Assembly (NCBI GenBank): GCA_022711405.1
Contig: JAKLFC010000016.1
Coordinates: 1-64,000, forward strand
Reading direction: 5' to 3'
Length of the DNA stretch: 64,000 nucleotides
Source of the DNA: Bacteroidota bacterium
Lineage (GTDB): Bacteria; Bacteroidota; Bacteroidia; Bacteroidales; JAGONC01
Shown one piece after another: positions 26,814 through 35,440 of this stretch. A program made the position numbers and the translations under genes. Position 1 is the first letter of the stretch, and every line of letters starts with the position of its first letter. The notes under the pieces were generated by a model that worked only from the letters and a program-made list of their open reading frames with translations, was not told where the DNA came from and did no database searches.

Positions 26814-26898
26814 TCTTATGTCTCTTAAGGAAAAATACCATGAATCTTCAATGGCCCCGTATCGGTGTCAGGTTACTTGATTAACTTGACTATTTCAG

Positions 26899-26906
26899 CA
26901 AAAATA
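26899..26906 (-). promoter_or_regulatory. -7 promoter element for the repeat protein gene
   Basis: The minus strand reads TATTTTTG, a full TAnnTTTG match, in the 100-bp gap upstream of the propeller-like gene and inside the AT-rich stretch that follows the GH13 gene. Confidence 0.45.
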
Positions 26907-26913
26907 AAAAAAA

Positions 26914-28371
26914 TCAGAAAATCAGAAAATGGAAATCCCATGGACCCAGATCCACAAACAGGCCGTTGTCTGTCAGGTCGCCACCCGATCTTTCGTAACT
27001 GGCGTCATGAAGAACATCCTTCAGGAGCAGGCTGGTTTCTGGTTCTTCCCGCCATGGCCATATTACGACTCCCTGGGAAGCATCTCTGCTGTAGTTGATG
27101 ATGATGAGGGCTCTGTGTCCGGGCAAGGACCATGACCAGGACAGCAAGTTCCTGCAGGTGTCGTTATCTGGCCAGCCTCTTACCTGGCACAGATTCCATT
27201 CACCTTCGCGGAACAACGAACGGGAAGTCAGTTCAAGCACTCGGTCATAAAAATCTTTCAGCTGGAAATCTACCGGCTCCTGGGCCGAACGGGACAGAAA
27301 TACCGGGATACGGACGGTTCTCCCTTCAAACTGGCCATGATGAAATAACCGCGCACCGGGAAGCGTGGAAACCATCACTGCAGCCGCGCGGTGTCTCGCA
27401 GGCTCAAGCAGGGAGGAGATCCGTGGTTCGTCGTGGTTCTCTATGAAGCGCAGCAGTCTGTCCTGATAGGAAAGATCGGCTGCGATATGCTGGCGGATGC
27501 TCTCGACGGAGCCCTGCAGCAGCCGGTCATAGAGCCTCTTGTCATAGCAGAAGTCAAAACCCTGCTGTTGAAGCTCCCATTCCATATCCCAGTATACCTC
27601 TGCGATAAAGATGAATCCAGGGTGTGTCATTTTGATATCCCCGATAACCTCCACCCAAAATTCCGTATCAGGCGTCAGCCCGCCTCGTTCGCCCCAGGTC
27701 TTCCCGAAAATACGGTTGGTCACCAGCATGGCCATGTCGCACCGGATCCCGTCGCAAACGACCGTCATATCGCTCAGGACCTTCTTGTACGCATCGCGCA
27801 GACCCTGCGAGAAGGCATTCACCTGCACCACGTCGGGCCAGGGGGGATAGAAGGGATCCCTGGCACGGGCCAGGATCGCCCCATCGGTCCTTAGGTAATC
27901 CCCGGGACTGTTGTATAGATCCTCTTCCGTCCCCTGAATGAAATACCGGGCATGGGATTCGGTCCAGGGGTGATCCGGCGCAACGTGGTTGGGCACAAAA
28001 TCCAGCAGAAGCTTCATCCCCCTGGCATGGATCTCGTCCCTTGCCTTCAGGATCCCTTCCAGGCCTCCCAGCATCTCATCCACCGAATAGTCCTGGATGC
28101 AATAGGGAGAACCTACCATGTCTGTGGCCGTAAATCCGGGAAGCGCATGCTGACAGGCATCAATGATATCAGGATGCTGCATGGCGATCTGAAGACCGGC
28201 CGGACTTCGTTTCCATACACCCATCAGCCAGATGTGGTCAAATGCCTGGTTGCGGATGCAGTCCCATTCTCCAGATGGAAGATTGTAAAGCGTGATGGCC
28301 TGGTCGTATTTCAGCGTGAGCTCGCTCAACCAGACCCAGGTATTGATTTCCAGGATAAGAGGATTTTTCAT
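26914..28371 (-). CDS. GH13 alpha-amylase-family glycosidase
   Basis: 485-residue (beta/alpha)8 enzyme of glycoside hydrolase family 13. Conserved region I is LLDFVPNHV, region II with the nucleophile aspartate is DGIRCDMAML, region III with the acid/base glutamate is FIAEVYWDME, and region IV is FIENHDEPRI. The N terminus LEINTWVWLSEL and WLMGVWKRSPAG place it in the cytoplasmic group common in Bacteroidota. The start at 28371 removes a 16-codon extension without similarity. There is no signal peptide. The substrate is probably an alpha-glucan or alpha-glucoside, not resolvable further. Confidence 0.88.
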   Translation of the reverse strand: MKNPLILEINTWVWLSELTLKYDQAITLYNLPSGEWDCIRNQAFDHIWLMGVWKRSPAGLQIAMQHPDIIDACQHALPGFTATDMVGSPYCIQDYSVDEMLGGLEGILKARDEIHARGMKLLLDFVPNHVAPDHPWTESHARYFIQGTEEDLYNSPGDYLRTDGAILARARDPFYPPWPDVVQVNAFSQGLRDAYKKVLSDMTVVCDGIRCDMAMLVTNRIFGKTWGERGGLTPDTEFWVEVIGDIKMTHPGFIFIAEVYWDMEWELQQQGFDFCYDKRLYDRLLQGSVESIRQHIAADLSYQDRLLRFIENHDEPRISSLLEPARHRAAAVMVSTLPGARLFHHGQFEGRTVRIPVFLSRSAQEPVDFQLKDFYDRVLELTSRSLFREGEWNLCQVRGWPDNDTCRNLLSWSWSLPGHRALIIINYSRDASQGVVIWPWREEPETSLLLKDVLHDASYERSGGDLTDNGLFVDLGPWDFHFLIF

Positions 28372-28449
28372 ATCGGATTGTTTTAACTGCAAGTTACAGG
28401 ATGCAATTGACAAATTCAATTTTCATTTTTAATGTACCCCACCCCTGCA

Positions 28450-28475
28450 CCCCTCCCCTGCTAGCAGGGGAGGGG
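28450..28475. repeat. perfect 26-bp GC-rich palindrome
   Basis: CCCCTCCCCTGCTAGCAGGGGAGGGG is written here in two halves: CCCCTCCCCTGCT (28450-28462) and its exact complement AGCAGGGGAGGGG (28463-28475), with no loop. It lies in a 184-bp gap containing further C4-5/G4-5 runs. It stands out in composition from its surroundings and looks like a dispersed palindromic element. Confidence 0.8.
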
Positions 28476-28555
28476 ACGGGGGAGGGGTAACAGGGTAAAT
28501 TCCCCGGTGCTGCGCCGGAATTAGGGTCCAGGGCTTGCACTGGGGTTCGTACCAG

Positions 28556-29308
28556 TTAATTTTCACGCTTCATCTTAACGATCATGACGCTGCTTTCCAT
28601 GTCAGGTACCGGAATGAGGCTTTCGGGTATCGTTTCAAGGAATTCGTCCACAGCGCGCATGGCTCCTTCCCATTTATGATTGTAATCGTGCACGATGATG
28701 ACACCACCGGGTGACAGCCGTGGATAAAAATAACGAAGTCCCTCGGAAATTGGCCTGTACAGGTCGGCGTCGATGGAAACCAGTGCATACCGTTCATTTT
28801 CCAGATCCTTTGCGGTGTCAGGAAAGTAACCCGGATGAAAAACCACATTGTCTGTGTTCCCGATCCTTTTTTTTACCCTGCTGATCCCCGTGTCGGAAAA
28901 TCTTTCCGCCGAATAGCCGGCTGCCTCCCCTGTTTCCCCCTTAAGGTCCGATTCGGGGAATCCTTCGAACGTGTCAAAAAGATGTAAGGTACGTGATGGA
29001 TCCATCGCATGGATGATCCGGGAGGTATCCCCTTTGTACACCCCCAGCTCTGCAAATGCTCCCGGGATCCCTTCCTTTTTGATCCGCTCGGTCTGGAACC
29101 AGAAATTGAAGAAACGGACCTTATCGGATGTCTGCCTTTCTGCGTTAATGACATCCGGTGAGAGGGTACGCATCTTTAATCCTTGCTTCCATACTGCAGG
29201 CTGGTAGTCCGTATCAAAAAACGTCCCCCACAGATACCTGATCAGGAATACCAGGATGATCAGGATGATGATCAATTGTACGATCTGAAAAAGCAGCCGG
29301 GCGTCCAT
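28556..29308 (-). CDS. TylF/macrocin O-methyltransferase-like protein
   Basis: 250-residue protein with an N-terminal membrane helix (residues 5-27) followed by a class I SAM-dependent methyltransferase domain of the TylF/MycF group. Motif I is FAELGVYKGDTSRII, then LHLFDTFEGFPESD, the metal-binding aspartates are in ALVSIDADLYRPISEGL and VIIVHDYNHKWEG. The start at 29308 precedes the membrane helix; 19 further codons upstream overlap the end of the MATE gene. The substrate could be a sugar or phenolic hydroxyl; membrane anchoring is unusual for this family. Confidence 0.82.
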   Translation of the reverse strand: MDARLLFQIVQLIIILIILVFLIRYLWGTFFDTDYQPAVWKQGLKMRTLSPDVINAERQTSDKVRFFNFWFQTERIKKEGIPGAFAELGVYKGDTSRIIHAMDPSRTLHLFDTFEGFPESDLKGETGEAAGYSAERFSDTGISRVKKRIGNTDNVVFHPGYFPDTAKDLENERYALVSIDADLYRPISEGLRYFYPRLSPGGVIIVHDYNHKWEGAMRAVDEFLETIPESLIPVPDMESSVMIVKMKREN

Positions 29309-29361
29309 GGTGATGTGATAATGGTTAAAAATAATAAATTTAACAGAAAGGATAACAAAGG

Positions 29362-30762
29362 TCATACTTTTTTAAGTTTCCATTTACCCTTGCTGAAAAT
29401 GATCACGGCAGCGATGGTCATAGCGGATTCAGCGATGACGATGGCATAAAACACTCCCTGCTCCTTCATGCGGAGGGGGACGGCCAGCAGCCAAGCCAGG
29501 GGGATCTCGAGCAACCAGTAACAGAAGAAGTTGATCTTCGTAGGGGTAAGGGTGTCGCCGGCACCGTTGAACGAATTGACGACCACCATGCCCACTCCGT
29601 AAAAGAGATACCCGTAGCTTATGATCCGCAGGCTCCAGGCTCCGCTTTCCAGTACTGCGGGCTCCTGTGTGAAAATGCCAATGAAGGATTCGGGAAAGAA
29701 GACCAGGATCAGTCCGATGATTCCCAGAAAGATGAAATTGACCATTCCGGTGATCCACACCGACCGTTCTGCACGCCGTGGCTGCAGTGCGCCCAGGTTC
29801 TGCCCGACCAGTGTGGCAGCTGCATTGGCGATGCCTCCTGAGGGAAGCAGAGAAAAGAGGATGATCCGCAGGGCGATGGTATAGCCTGCCACCACCGCGC
29901 TCCCGAAAAGAGCGATGATACGGAACAGAAATATCCAGCTTGACGTGGCGATCAGGCTCTGCCCGATACCTCCCAGCGACAAGCGGATCAGGTTCAGGAT
30001 CACCCTGATGTCGATACGCAGGAACCTTGCTGAAAGACCGACACGCAGCCGGCCGTGGAATAACAGGAATAACTGGTAAATAACGGCCGATCCCCTGCCG
30101 ATGATGGTCGCCAGTGCGGCTCCCCGGATGCCCATTTCAGGGAAAGGGCCCCAGCCAAAGATTAGACAGGGATCAAGAACGATATTGATCAGGTTGGCAT
30201 AGAGCAAGATCCGCATGGAGACCGCCGCATCCCCGGCGCTGCGAAAGACCGCATTGATGATGAACAGCAGCATGATGACCACATTCCCTCCGATCATCAG
30301 CGAAGTGTAGCCCGAGAGGTATCTGATGTCATCGGCAGATGTACCCATCAGGATCAGCAGCTTCTCGGCAAACAACCATCCCGGTATGCCAATGATCAGG
30401 GAAATGGCCACCGCTGCTATGATCGCCTGGAAAGCCGCACGCGCAGCCCCATCCCTGTCCTTTTCGCCAATGCGCCGCGATACCAGGGCTGTCGTCGCCA
30501 TGCTCATCCCGCCGGCGATCGCATACACGATGGTGATGAACGATTCAGTGATGCCCACAACGGCAACCGCATCAGCACCCAGTTTTGACACGAAAAAAAT
30601 ATCCACAATGGCAAAGACCGATTCCATAACCATCTCCAGCACCATCGGCACCGAAAGCAGAAAAATAGCACGCCCCAGGCTGCCGGCCGTGAAATCCTGC
30701 TCAGTGCCGGAAATGGATTCGTACAGATCCCGGAGAAGTTGTCGGAGATCCTTTTTGAGCAT
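29362..30762 (-). CDS. MATE family efflux transporter
   Basis: 466-residue multidrug and toxin extrusion-type transporter with twelve predicted membrane helices, exporting cations or drugs in exchange for sodium or protons. The N-terminal half shows [28 protein letters not shown] and the family-typical [19 protein letters not shown]; the second half has [17 protein letters not shown] and [19 protein letters not shown] soluble N-terminal tail of about 25 residues precedes the first helix. The methyltransferase gene follows and PPK2 precedes it, all in one direction; a hairpin-forming repeat lies between PPK2 and this gene. Confidence 0.9.
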   Translation of the reverse strand: MLKKDLRQLLRDLYESISGTEQDFTAGSLGRAIFLLSVPMVLEMVMESVFAIVDIFFVSKLGADAVAVVGITESFITIVYAIAGGMSMATTALVSRRIGEKDRDGAARAAFQAIIAAVAISLIIGIPGWLFAEKLLILMGTSADDIRYLSGYTSLMIGGNVVIMLLFIINAVFRSAGDAAVSMRILLYANLINIVLDPCLIFGWGPFPEMGIRGAALATIIGRGSAVIYQLFLLFHGRLRVGLSARFLRIDIRVILNLIRLSLGGIGQSLIATSSWIFLFRIIALFGSAVVAGYTIALRIILFSLLPSGGIANAAATLVGQNLGALQPRRAERSVWITGMVNFIFLGIIGLILVFFPESFIGIFTQEPAVLESGAWSLRIISYGYLFYGVGMVVVNSFNGAGDTLTPTKINFFCYWLLEIPLAWLLAVPLRMKEQGVFYAIVIAESAMTIAAVIIFSKGKWKLKKV

Positions 30763-30769
30763 ATCTGTC

Positions 30770-30857
30770 TATGGTTGGTTGACAGTTGACGGTTGACGGT
30801 TGACAAATCGCCCACCGTCAACCGTCTACCGTTAACCGTCAACTGTTAACTGCCAAC
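30770..30857. repeat. inverted block of short-word repeats (GTTGACGG / CCGTCAAC)
   Basis: The left part reads GTTGAC(A/G)GTTGACGG repeated, the right part contains the complementary words CCGTCAAC, CCGTCTAC, CCGTTAAC, so the 98-bp gap between PPK2 and the MATE gene can fold into a long imperfect hairpin. Same word family as 1-59. Confidence 0.8.
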
Positions 30858-30860
30858 CGC

Positions 30861-31763
30861 CTACTTCTCCTCCTCCAGCATCCTCTTGGCCTCCTTGAGT
30901 GCCTTGAGCTGCTCATCGGAGATGACAGGGTATTTCAGGTCAAGGGACCGGATGGTCGAAACGATGATATCCGCCACCAGCGCACGTGCAAACCATTTGT
31001 GGTCTGCAGGGACAATATACCAGGGCGCATAATCGGTGGATGTCTCTCTGAGCGTATCTTCAAAGGCCTTCTGATAATCTTTCCAGTAGGCACGCTCGGC
31101 CAGATCAGACGTAGAGAACTTCCAGTATTTTTCCGGGTTGTCAAGCCTGTCAAGGAATCTTTTCTTTTGTTCCTTTTTGGATAGGTGGAGGTAAAATTTA
31201 AGGATGATCGTACCGTTCCTGACAAGATGATGTTCATAGGTTCGGATCGATTCGTACCGTTGCTGCCAGAGGGTATCATCCAGCTTAAAGTTGGGGAGCT
31301 TCTCATTTAACAGGATCTTGGGATGTACTTTTACCACCAGCACCTCTTCGTAGTGCGAACGGTTGAAGATCCCGATGCGGCCTCTCTCCGGCAACCGGAG
31401 CGAACACCTCCACATAAAATCATGATCCAGCTCCTCGGCAGAGGGTTGCTTGAAGCTGTAAACCTGGCAGCCCTGCGGATTGACGCCCGACATCACATGT
31501 TTGATGATCCCGTCCTTGCCGGCTGCATCCATCCCCTGGAAAACAAGTAGCAATGAATAGGTATCGCTGGCATAGAATAAATCCTGCATTTCTGAGAGGT
31601 CTTTGATGTTCTGGGCCAGCCGCTCCTCCAGCCGCTCCTTGACCGTGGATTTTTTGAACTCCTGCAGCTGCGTCAGGAAGCCATACTCGGTGTCAATCTC
31701 GTCAAGGTTGATCTTCTCTCCGCTTTTGACGCGGTAGAGATCCAAAATGCGTTTCTCGTACAT
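30861..31763 (-). CDS. PPK2-family polyphosphate kinase
   Basis: 300-residue polyphosphate:nucleotide phosphotransferase, making nucleoside di- or triphosphates from polyphosphate in the cytosol. Walker A GMDAAGKD is at 77-84, the lid/SFKQPS segment and MWRCSLRLPERGRIGIFNRSHYEEVLV (Walker B region) follow, then FYLHLSKKEQKKRFLDRL. The N-terminal 60 residues are as in single-domain PPK2 proteins. Length and motif style fit the class that acts on AMP and ADP, but class cannot be assigned with certainty. Confidence 0.9.
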   Translation of the reverse strand: MYEKRILDLYRVKSGEKINLDEIDTEYGFLTQLQEFKKSTVKERLEERLAQNIKDLSEMQDLFYASDTYSLLLVFQGMDAAGKDGIIKHVMSGVNPQGCQVYSFKQPSAEELDHDFMWRCSLRLPERGRIGIFNRSHYEEVLVVKVHPKILLNEKLPNFKLDDTLWQQRYESIRTYEHHLVRNGTIILKFYLHLSKKEQKKRFLDRLDNPEKYWKFSTSDLAERAYWKDYQKAFEDTLRETSTDYAPWYIVPADHKWFARALVADIIVSTIRSLDLKYPVISDEQLKALKEAKRMLEEEK

Positions 31764-31850
31764 GATAAAATGAGATTAATGGTTATTGGTTGATAATAAT
31801 AGTCATTGGTGGTCATTAAGGGTCATTAATTGTCATTCAATGATACCGGT
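31764..31850. repeat. short-word repeat (GTCATTAA / GTCATTGG)
   Basis: Upstream of the PPK2 gene, variants of TGGTTATTGGTTGAT pass into five GTCATT-containing words (GTCATTGGTG, GTCATTAAGG, GTCATTAATT, GTCATTCAAT). Another local example of the word-repeat style seen elsewhere in intergenic DNA. Confidence 0.7.
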
Positions 31851-31895
31851 AAAAATAGTGATTAAATTAAAATATTGTATAATTTTACACACTCT

Positions 31896-31919
31896 CACCC
31901 ACACCCACACCCACACCCA
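31896..31919. repeat. (ACACCC)n microsatellite
   Basis: About four exact ACACCC hexamers end five bases before the tRNA-Ala gene. Hexamer microsatellites are prone to length variation; here the tract lies between the AT-rich promoter-like segment (TATAATTTTA, 31878-31887) and the tRNA. Confidence 0.85.
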
Positions 31920-31923
31920 TTCC

Positions 31924-31997
31924 GGGGTATTAGCTCAGCTGGCTAGAGCGCTACATTCGCATTGTAGAGGTCGCCGGTTCGAATCCGGTATGCTCCA
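31924..31997 (+). tRNA. tRNA-Ala (anticodon CGC)
   Basis: A full cloverleaf can be drawn by hand: acceptor GGGGTAT pairs with ATGCTCC, D-stem GCTC/GAGC, anticodon stem CTACA/TGTAG with loop TTCGCAT (anticodon CGC), variable loop AGGTC, T-stem GCCGG/CCGGT with loop TTCGAAT, discriminator A. The G3-U70 pair, the identity element of tRNA-Ala, is present. CCA is not encoded. A strong hairpin follows 19 bases downstream. Confidence 0.95.
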
Positions 31998-32015
31998 CGG
32001 AGATATACGATTGAA

Positions 32016-32071
32016 TGATTAACCGATATTGGATATCAGATTTATATCCAAAATCAGATATCGGTTAATCA
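32016..32071. repeat. long bulged hairpin downstream of tRNA-Ala
   Basis: A 14-bp perfect stem TGATTAACCGATAT (32016-32029) with ATATCGGTTAATCA (32058-32071) encloses a second 7-bp stem TGGATAT/ATATCCA (32030-32036, 32044-32050). The sequence continues with more GATATC-type words (CTGATATCAG at 32078-32087). It could terminate the tRNA transcript, although no T-run follows, or be a dispersed palindromic element. Confidence 0.7.
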
Positions 32072-32153
32072 CTTAATCTGATATCAGAATCCTCTTAATA
32101 GCGCTTACTTTCCGTTGTTTCGCCCCCATATGACGAAGTCATAATCTTTTTTT

Positions 32154-32723
32154 ATGAAAAACGAAGACATGCTTTCCCTTTCCAAGATCACCCTTGCGCC
32201 GTGGATACAAAAGGCCACAGCCCTGATAGGCGTATCCCGCAAGGTGGGAGGGAATCAGTTCAGGCATGCCATGGCCACTATGGCCATCATACTGGACTAT
32301 AAGATCGTAGATCCGGTCCTTTTAAAAGCCTCCGTCATCCATGACCTGCTGGAAGATGTGCCGGGCACCGATCAGCAGGCACTTCGCGCTATTGACACGG
32401 ATGGACCCGCCGTGGTGGATCTGGTCCTGGAGGTCACCCGTGATCCCCGCGAAAGAAAGGAAGTGTTCCTGGAGCGATTGCTGAAAAAGGGAAGCGACCG
32501 GGCCAAGCTGCTCAAGTCGGCCGACCGCATCAGCAACCTGCTCGATCTGCATCTGACGATCTACGACCCGGAACGGTACGAACGCCACATCCACCAGACC
32601 ATCACCTATGTACTGCCCATGGCCAGGCAGGTGAACAAAGACATGGCCCATGAAATGATCGACCTGATCAACATACGCTCGAGAAACCTGGGATTGCCCG
32701 AGATCGAAAGCTGGCACGAATAG
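32154..32723 (+). CDS. HD-domain phosphohydrolase, RelA/SpoT-hydrolase-like
   Basis: 189-residue single-domain protein resembling the HD hydrolase part of RelA/SpoT and small alarmone hydrolases. Metal ligands appear at H38 (FRHAMATMAIIL), the HD pair at 63-64 in VIHDLLED, and the distal aspartate in LLKSADRISNLLDL. No synthetase, TGS or ACT domain is present. If active it would hydrolyse (p)ppGpp or a related nucleotide in the cytosol; a different phosphoester substrate is possible. It is a lone plus-strand gene between tRNA-Ala and the convergent candidate regulator. Confidence 0.78.
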   Translation: MKNEDMLSLSKITLAPWIQKATALIGVSRKVGGNQFRHAMATMAIILDYKIVDPVLLKASVIHDLLEDVPGTDQQALRAIDTDGPAVVDLVLEVTRDPRERKEVFLERLLKKGSDRAKLLKSADRISNLLDLHLTIYDPERYERHIHQTITYVLPMARQVNKDMAHEMIDLINIRSRNLGLPEIESWHE

Positions 32724-32738
32724 GCTGCAGGCACTGCA

Positions 32739-34277
32739 CTAATTTTCCTGGAAGCTCTCTGAACCGATGCGCTGATGCAACACATCAGACAAAGGGATCC
32801 TGCGGATCAGGGATTCGACCCATGCGGTGAAATCAAAGATCCTGAGGATCTGCCTCTCGAAAACATCCTGCCGTATCTCACCAAAGTCTTTCATGGTCTT
32901 TTCGAGGAGAAGCTGCCGCCTGAAGGCCACCGTGGGCATCTGCCTGCACAGGAACCTGAACAGGAACCGTTCGATCTTGTAATCCTTCGTGGCGCCGGCA
33001 ATATCCCTCTTCATCGACCTGATCTCATAGCGGATCAGATCGTAATCACCCATTTTGTAAAGAATGATCAAATTAACCAGGCGGATGGTACGGTAGAGAG
33101 GAAGGTAATAATAGTTCTTTCCCCTGAGGATGATCTGGTTCAGAAACCTGTGTGCTTTAAGGTATTCAGCGTTGCCAAAAAAGATCAGCGAAGTGTACAG
33201 GCAAAGTTCCGCCTGCCGTGCACGCCCAAGGGTGAACAGTTTGTCGTACAGCTTTTCCCTATATTCATTCATCAGTGCCATGGATGAAGTAAAATCTCCC
33301 CTGTCAAGAAAAGGGAACAGTTCATACAGGAAGGTAATGCATGTGAGGTTGATCCTGAAATCAGCTGATTGTGTCTCAATGACCTTCAGCTGATTGATGA
33401 AATGCGTCATGCCCTCGTAGTTATGGATGCTCCGCAGACTTTCGAGCACTCCTTCGAGCGTGTGCAGGTAATAGACCGGGTGATCGCTCCACAGGTGCTT
33501 GTTGGCTTCAAACAGGTTGTTCAGCTCTATATAGGCATTCAGCGCTGATTTGTAATCACCCACGCTGATCAGGTAGTTCGCCTGGAAAAGCTGGTGAAGC
33601 TTGCTGATCTCAAAATTGTACAGATTTAAGGAGGCTACAATGCTGATCTCGCTGAAAACCAAATCATTCAACTCTTCTTTCTGTTTTTGTGTCCTTGGAT
33701 GGCCCTTGGTGATGACCCGGTGCTTGAGGATCTCGTACAGAGCAGACTGCGCATTGATCTTTCGCAAATAGTTCAGGATCTCGTTGAGCTTAAACTGTTT
33801 TTTCAGAAGCATCTTCTCGCTGATGTTCGGGAAATTCAGCGCCAGGAGGTATTCAAGCTCCATCCGTGACGCCAGCAGTAAGGCATGATAATTCTCATAT
33901 TGTTCAGAGTGTCCGATGACATAATCCAGCATTTCGAACGACTCATCCAACAAGGACTTCTCGAATAATATCCTGGCTTTGAATATCTTATCAAAAAGAT
34001 GATAAAAATTATCCCGGTCTTTCCTGAGTTCCTGCATGGATTCAAGCAATAATTCAAAAAGGTATTTGACCGTCGTTTCAAATGAAGCACCTGGCTTAAG
34101 CTTCAGATATTCAGAACGGTAAAAGGAAAGCGGCTTTTCCCGGTTCTTCTCAATGATATCGTACAGGATCAGATAATCCGGATCATTTTTTTTTCGGTTC
34201 GTTTTCATCCTGAACGTTTTTTTTTCGGACTGGGTCATCGAGTGGATAAGCAGTCTGAGGGAGTTGAGCTTTGTCAT
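32739..34277 (-). CDS. large helical protein of unknown family, candidate regulator of the ribokinase-SusCD operon
   Basis: 512-residue soluble protein without signal peptide. The start at 34277 (MTKLNSLRLLIHSMTQSEKKTF) is chosen; 21 hydrophobic codons upstream run into the promoter region. The chain appears entirely helical with repeated helix-turn-helix hairpins of TPR-like type (for example ALLLASRMELEYLLALNFPN, YKSALNAYIELNNLFEANK). A lysine-rich N-terminal segment (EKKTFRMKTNRKKNDP) could contact nucleic acid. It is transcribed divergently from the rbsK-SusCD operon and shares a 224-bp AT-rich gap with it, which is where such an operon's regulator would lie. Function is inferred from position only. 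Confidence 0.65.
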   Translation of the reverse strand: MTKLNSLRLLIHSMTQSEKKTFRMKTNRKKNDPDYLILYDIIEKNREKPLSFYRSEYLKLKPGASFETTVKYLFELLLESMQELRKDRDNFYHLFDKIFKARILFEKSLLDESFEMLDYVIGHSEQYENYHALLLASRMELEYLLALNFPNISEKMLLKKQFKLNEILNYLRKINAQSALYEILKHRVITKGHPRTQKQKEELNDLVFSEISIVASLNLYNFEISKLHQLFQANYLISVGDYKSALNAYIELNNLFEANKHLWSDHPVYYLHTLEGVLESLRSIHNYEGMTHFINQLKVIETQSADFRINLTCITFLYELFPFLDRGDFTSSMALMNEYREKLYDKLFTLGRARQAELCLYTSLIFFGNAEYLKAHRFLNQIILRGKNYYYLPLYRTIRLVNLIILYKMGDYDLIRYEIRSMKRDIAGATKDYKIERFLFRFLCRQMPTVAFRRQLLLEKTMKDFGEIRQDVFERQILRIFDFTAWVESLIRRIPLSDVLHQRIGSESFQEN

Positions 34278-34319
34278 GGTCTTGCAGAATAGGTAAATGT
34301 AAATAGTGTGGATGAAAAT

Positions 34320-34327
34320 CAAAATTA
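34320..34327 (-). promoter_or_regulatory. -7 promoter element for the candidate regulator
   Basis: The minus strand reads TAATTTTG, a full TAnnTTTG match, about 43 bases upstream of the regulator's ATG. Confidence 0.45.
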
Positions 34328-34471
34328 CTGTTTTAAACAATTAATTGAATAAATTTATCGATATTAATATAATTATAATCAATATAATATAAATTGAATT
34401 CCGATGAATGGTCCGGGTTTATGATTACTGATCAGGTTGCATAATTGATTTTTTTAGGGCGCAGTAATGTA

Positions 34472-34479
34472 TAGATTTG
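34472..34479 (+). promoter_or_regulatory. -7 promoter element for the rbsK-SusCD operon
   Basis: TAGATTTG matches TAnnTTTG exactly and lies 23 bases upstream of the rbsK ATG. Between this and the divergent promoter is about 140 bp of very AT-rich DNA (34330-34430) with the related words AATTGAAT at 34342-34349 and 34393-34400, which could serve as operator sites. Confidence 0.55.
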
Positions 34480-34501
34480 TAAAAACAAACACATTATTTA
34501 C

Positions 34502-35440
34502 ATGCATACCCAGAAAATTGTTGTAGTTGGCAGCTGTAATACGGATATGGTCATCAAAACCGACCGTCTGCCTGTTCCCGGTGAGACCATTCTTGGGGGC
34601 ACCTTTTTTATGAATCCCGGCGGGAAAGGTGCCAACCAGGCTGTTGCAGCTTCACGGATGGGAGCAAAGGTCACCTTTATCTCAAAGACGGGGAACGATG
34701 TTTTTGGAAAACAATCGGTCATGCTGTATGAATCGGAGAACATCAACACCGATTACATTTTTTCTGATCCCACTCAGCCATCGGGCATTGCCATGATCAC
34801 GGTCGATTCCTACGGGGAGAACTGCATCGTGGTGGCCTCAGGTGCCAATGCATCCCTTAGTCCGGCGGATATCAACAAGGCCATCCATGAGATCGAAAGT
34901 TGCGATCTGGTGCTCATGCAACTCGAAATACCCATCGAAACCGTTGAATATGTGGCAGAGATCGCCAGTAAGAAGGGCATCAGGGTCATCCTGAACCCGG
35001 CACCTGCCAGGGCACTGTCCAACAAGCTCCTTCGGTGCCTGTACATCATCATCCCCAATAAGGTGGAAGCTGAGATCCTATCGGGAATAAAGGTCACCGA
35101 TGTGGATACTGCCCGGCAGGCGGCAGATATCATCAGCTCACGGGGGGTGGATAATGTAGTGATCACGCTCGGATCACAGGGCTCCCTGGTCAAGGAAAAC
35201 GGAGAATTTCACTACGTCAGGGCCTACAAAGTGGACACGGTGGATACCACCGCCGCCGGCGATTCCTTTTGCGGCTCTTTGTGCGTGGGGCTTTCGGAAG
35301 GAAAATCAATCCTGGAGGCGGTAAAACTGGCAGCCCGTGCCGCAGCCCTCACGGTCACACGCATGGGGGCACAGTCTTCCATACCATACCGCTCTGAGTT
35401 GTCATCTGTTGATATTGATAAAGTAAATCCAACCCTATGA
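34502..35440 (+). CDS. rbsK: ribokinase
   Basis: 312-residue PfkB-family kinase phosphorylating D-ribose to ribose 5-phosphate. It has the ribokinase N terminus VVVGSCNTDMVIKTDRLP, the substrate-binding NPGGKGANQAVAASRMG at about 38-54, the middle NPAPA motif, and the catalytic signature VDTTAAGDSF with the AAGD variant typical of RbsK. It is the first gene of a nine-gene operon and overlaps SusC by 4 bases (ATGA). Its leading position suggests that ribose is the end product of the operon's extracellular enzymes. Another pentose cannot be strictly excluded. Confidence 0.9.
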   Translation: MHTQKIVVVGSCNTDMVIKTDRLPVPGETILGGTFFMNPGGKGANQAVAASRMGAKVTFISKTGNDVFGKQSVMLYESENINTDYIFSDPTQPSGIAMITVDSYGENCIVVASGANASLSPADINKAIHEIESCDLVLMQLEIPIETVEYVAEIASKKGIRVILNPAPARALSNKLLRCLYIIIPNKVEAEILSGIKVTDVDTARQAADIISSRGVDNVVITLGSQGSLVKENGEFHYVRAYKVDTVDTTAAGDSFCGSLCVGLSEGKSILEAVKLAARAAALTVTRMGAQSSIPYRSELSSVDIDKVNPTL

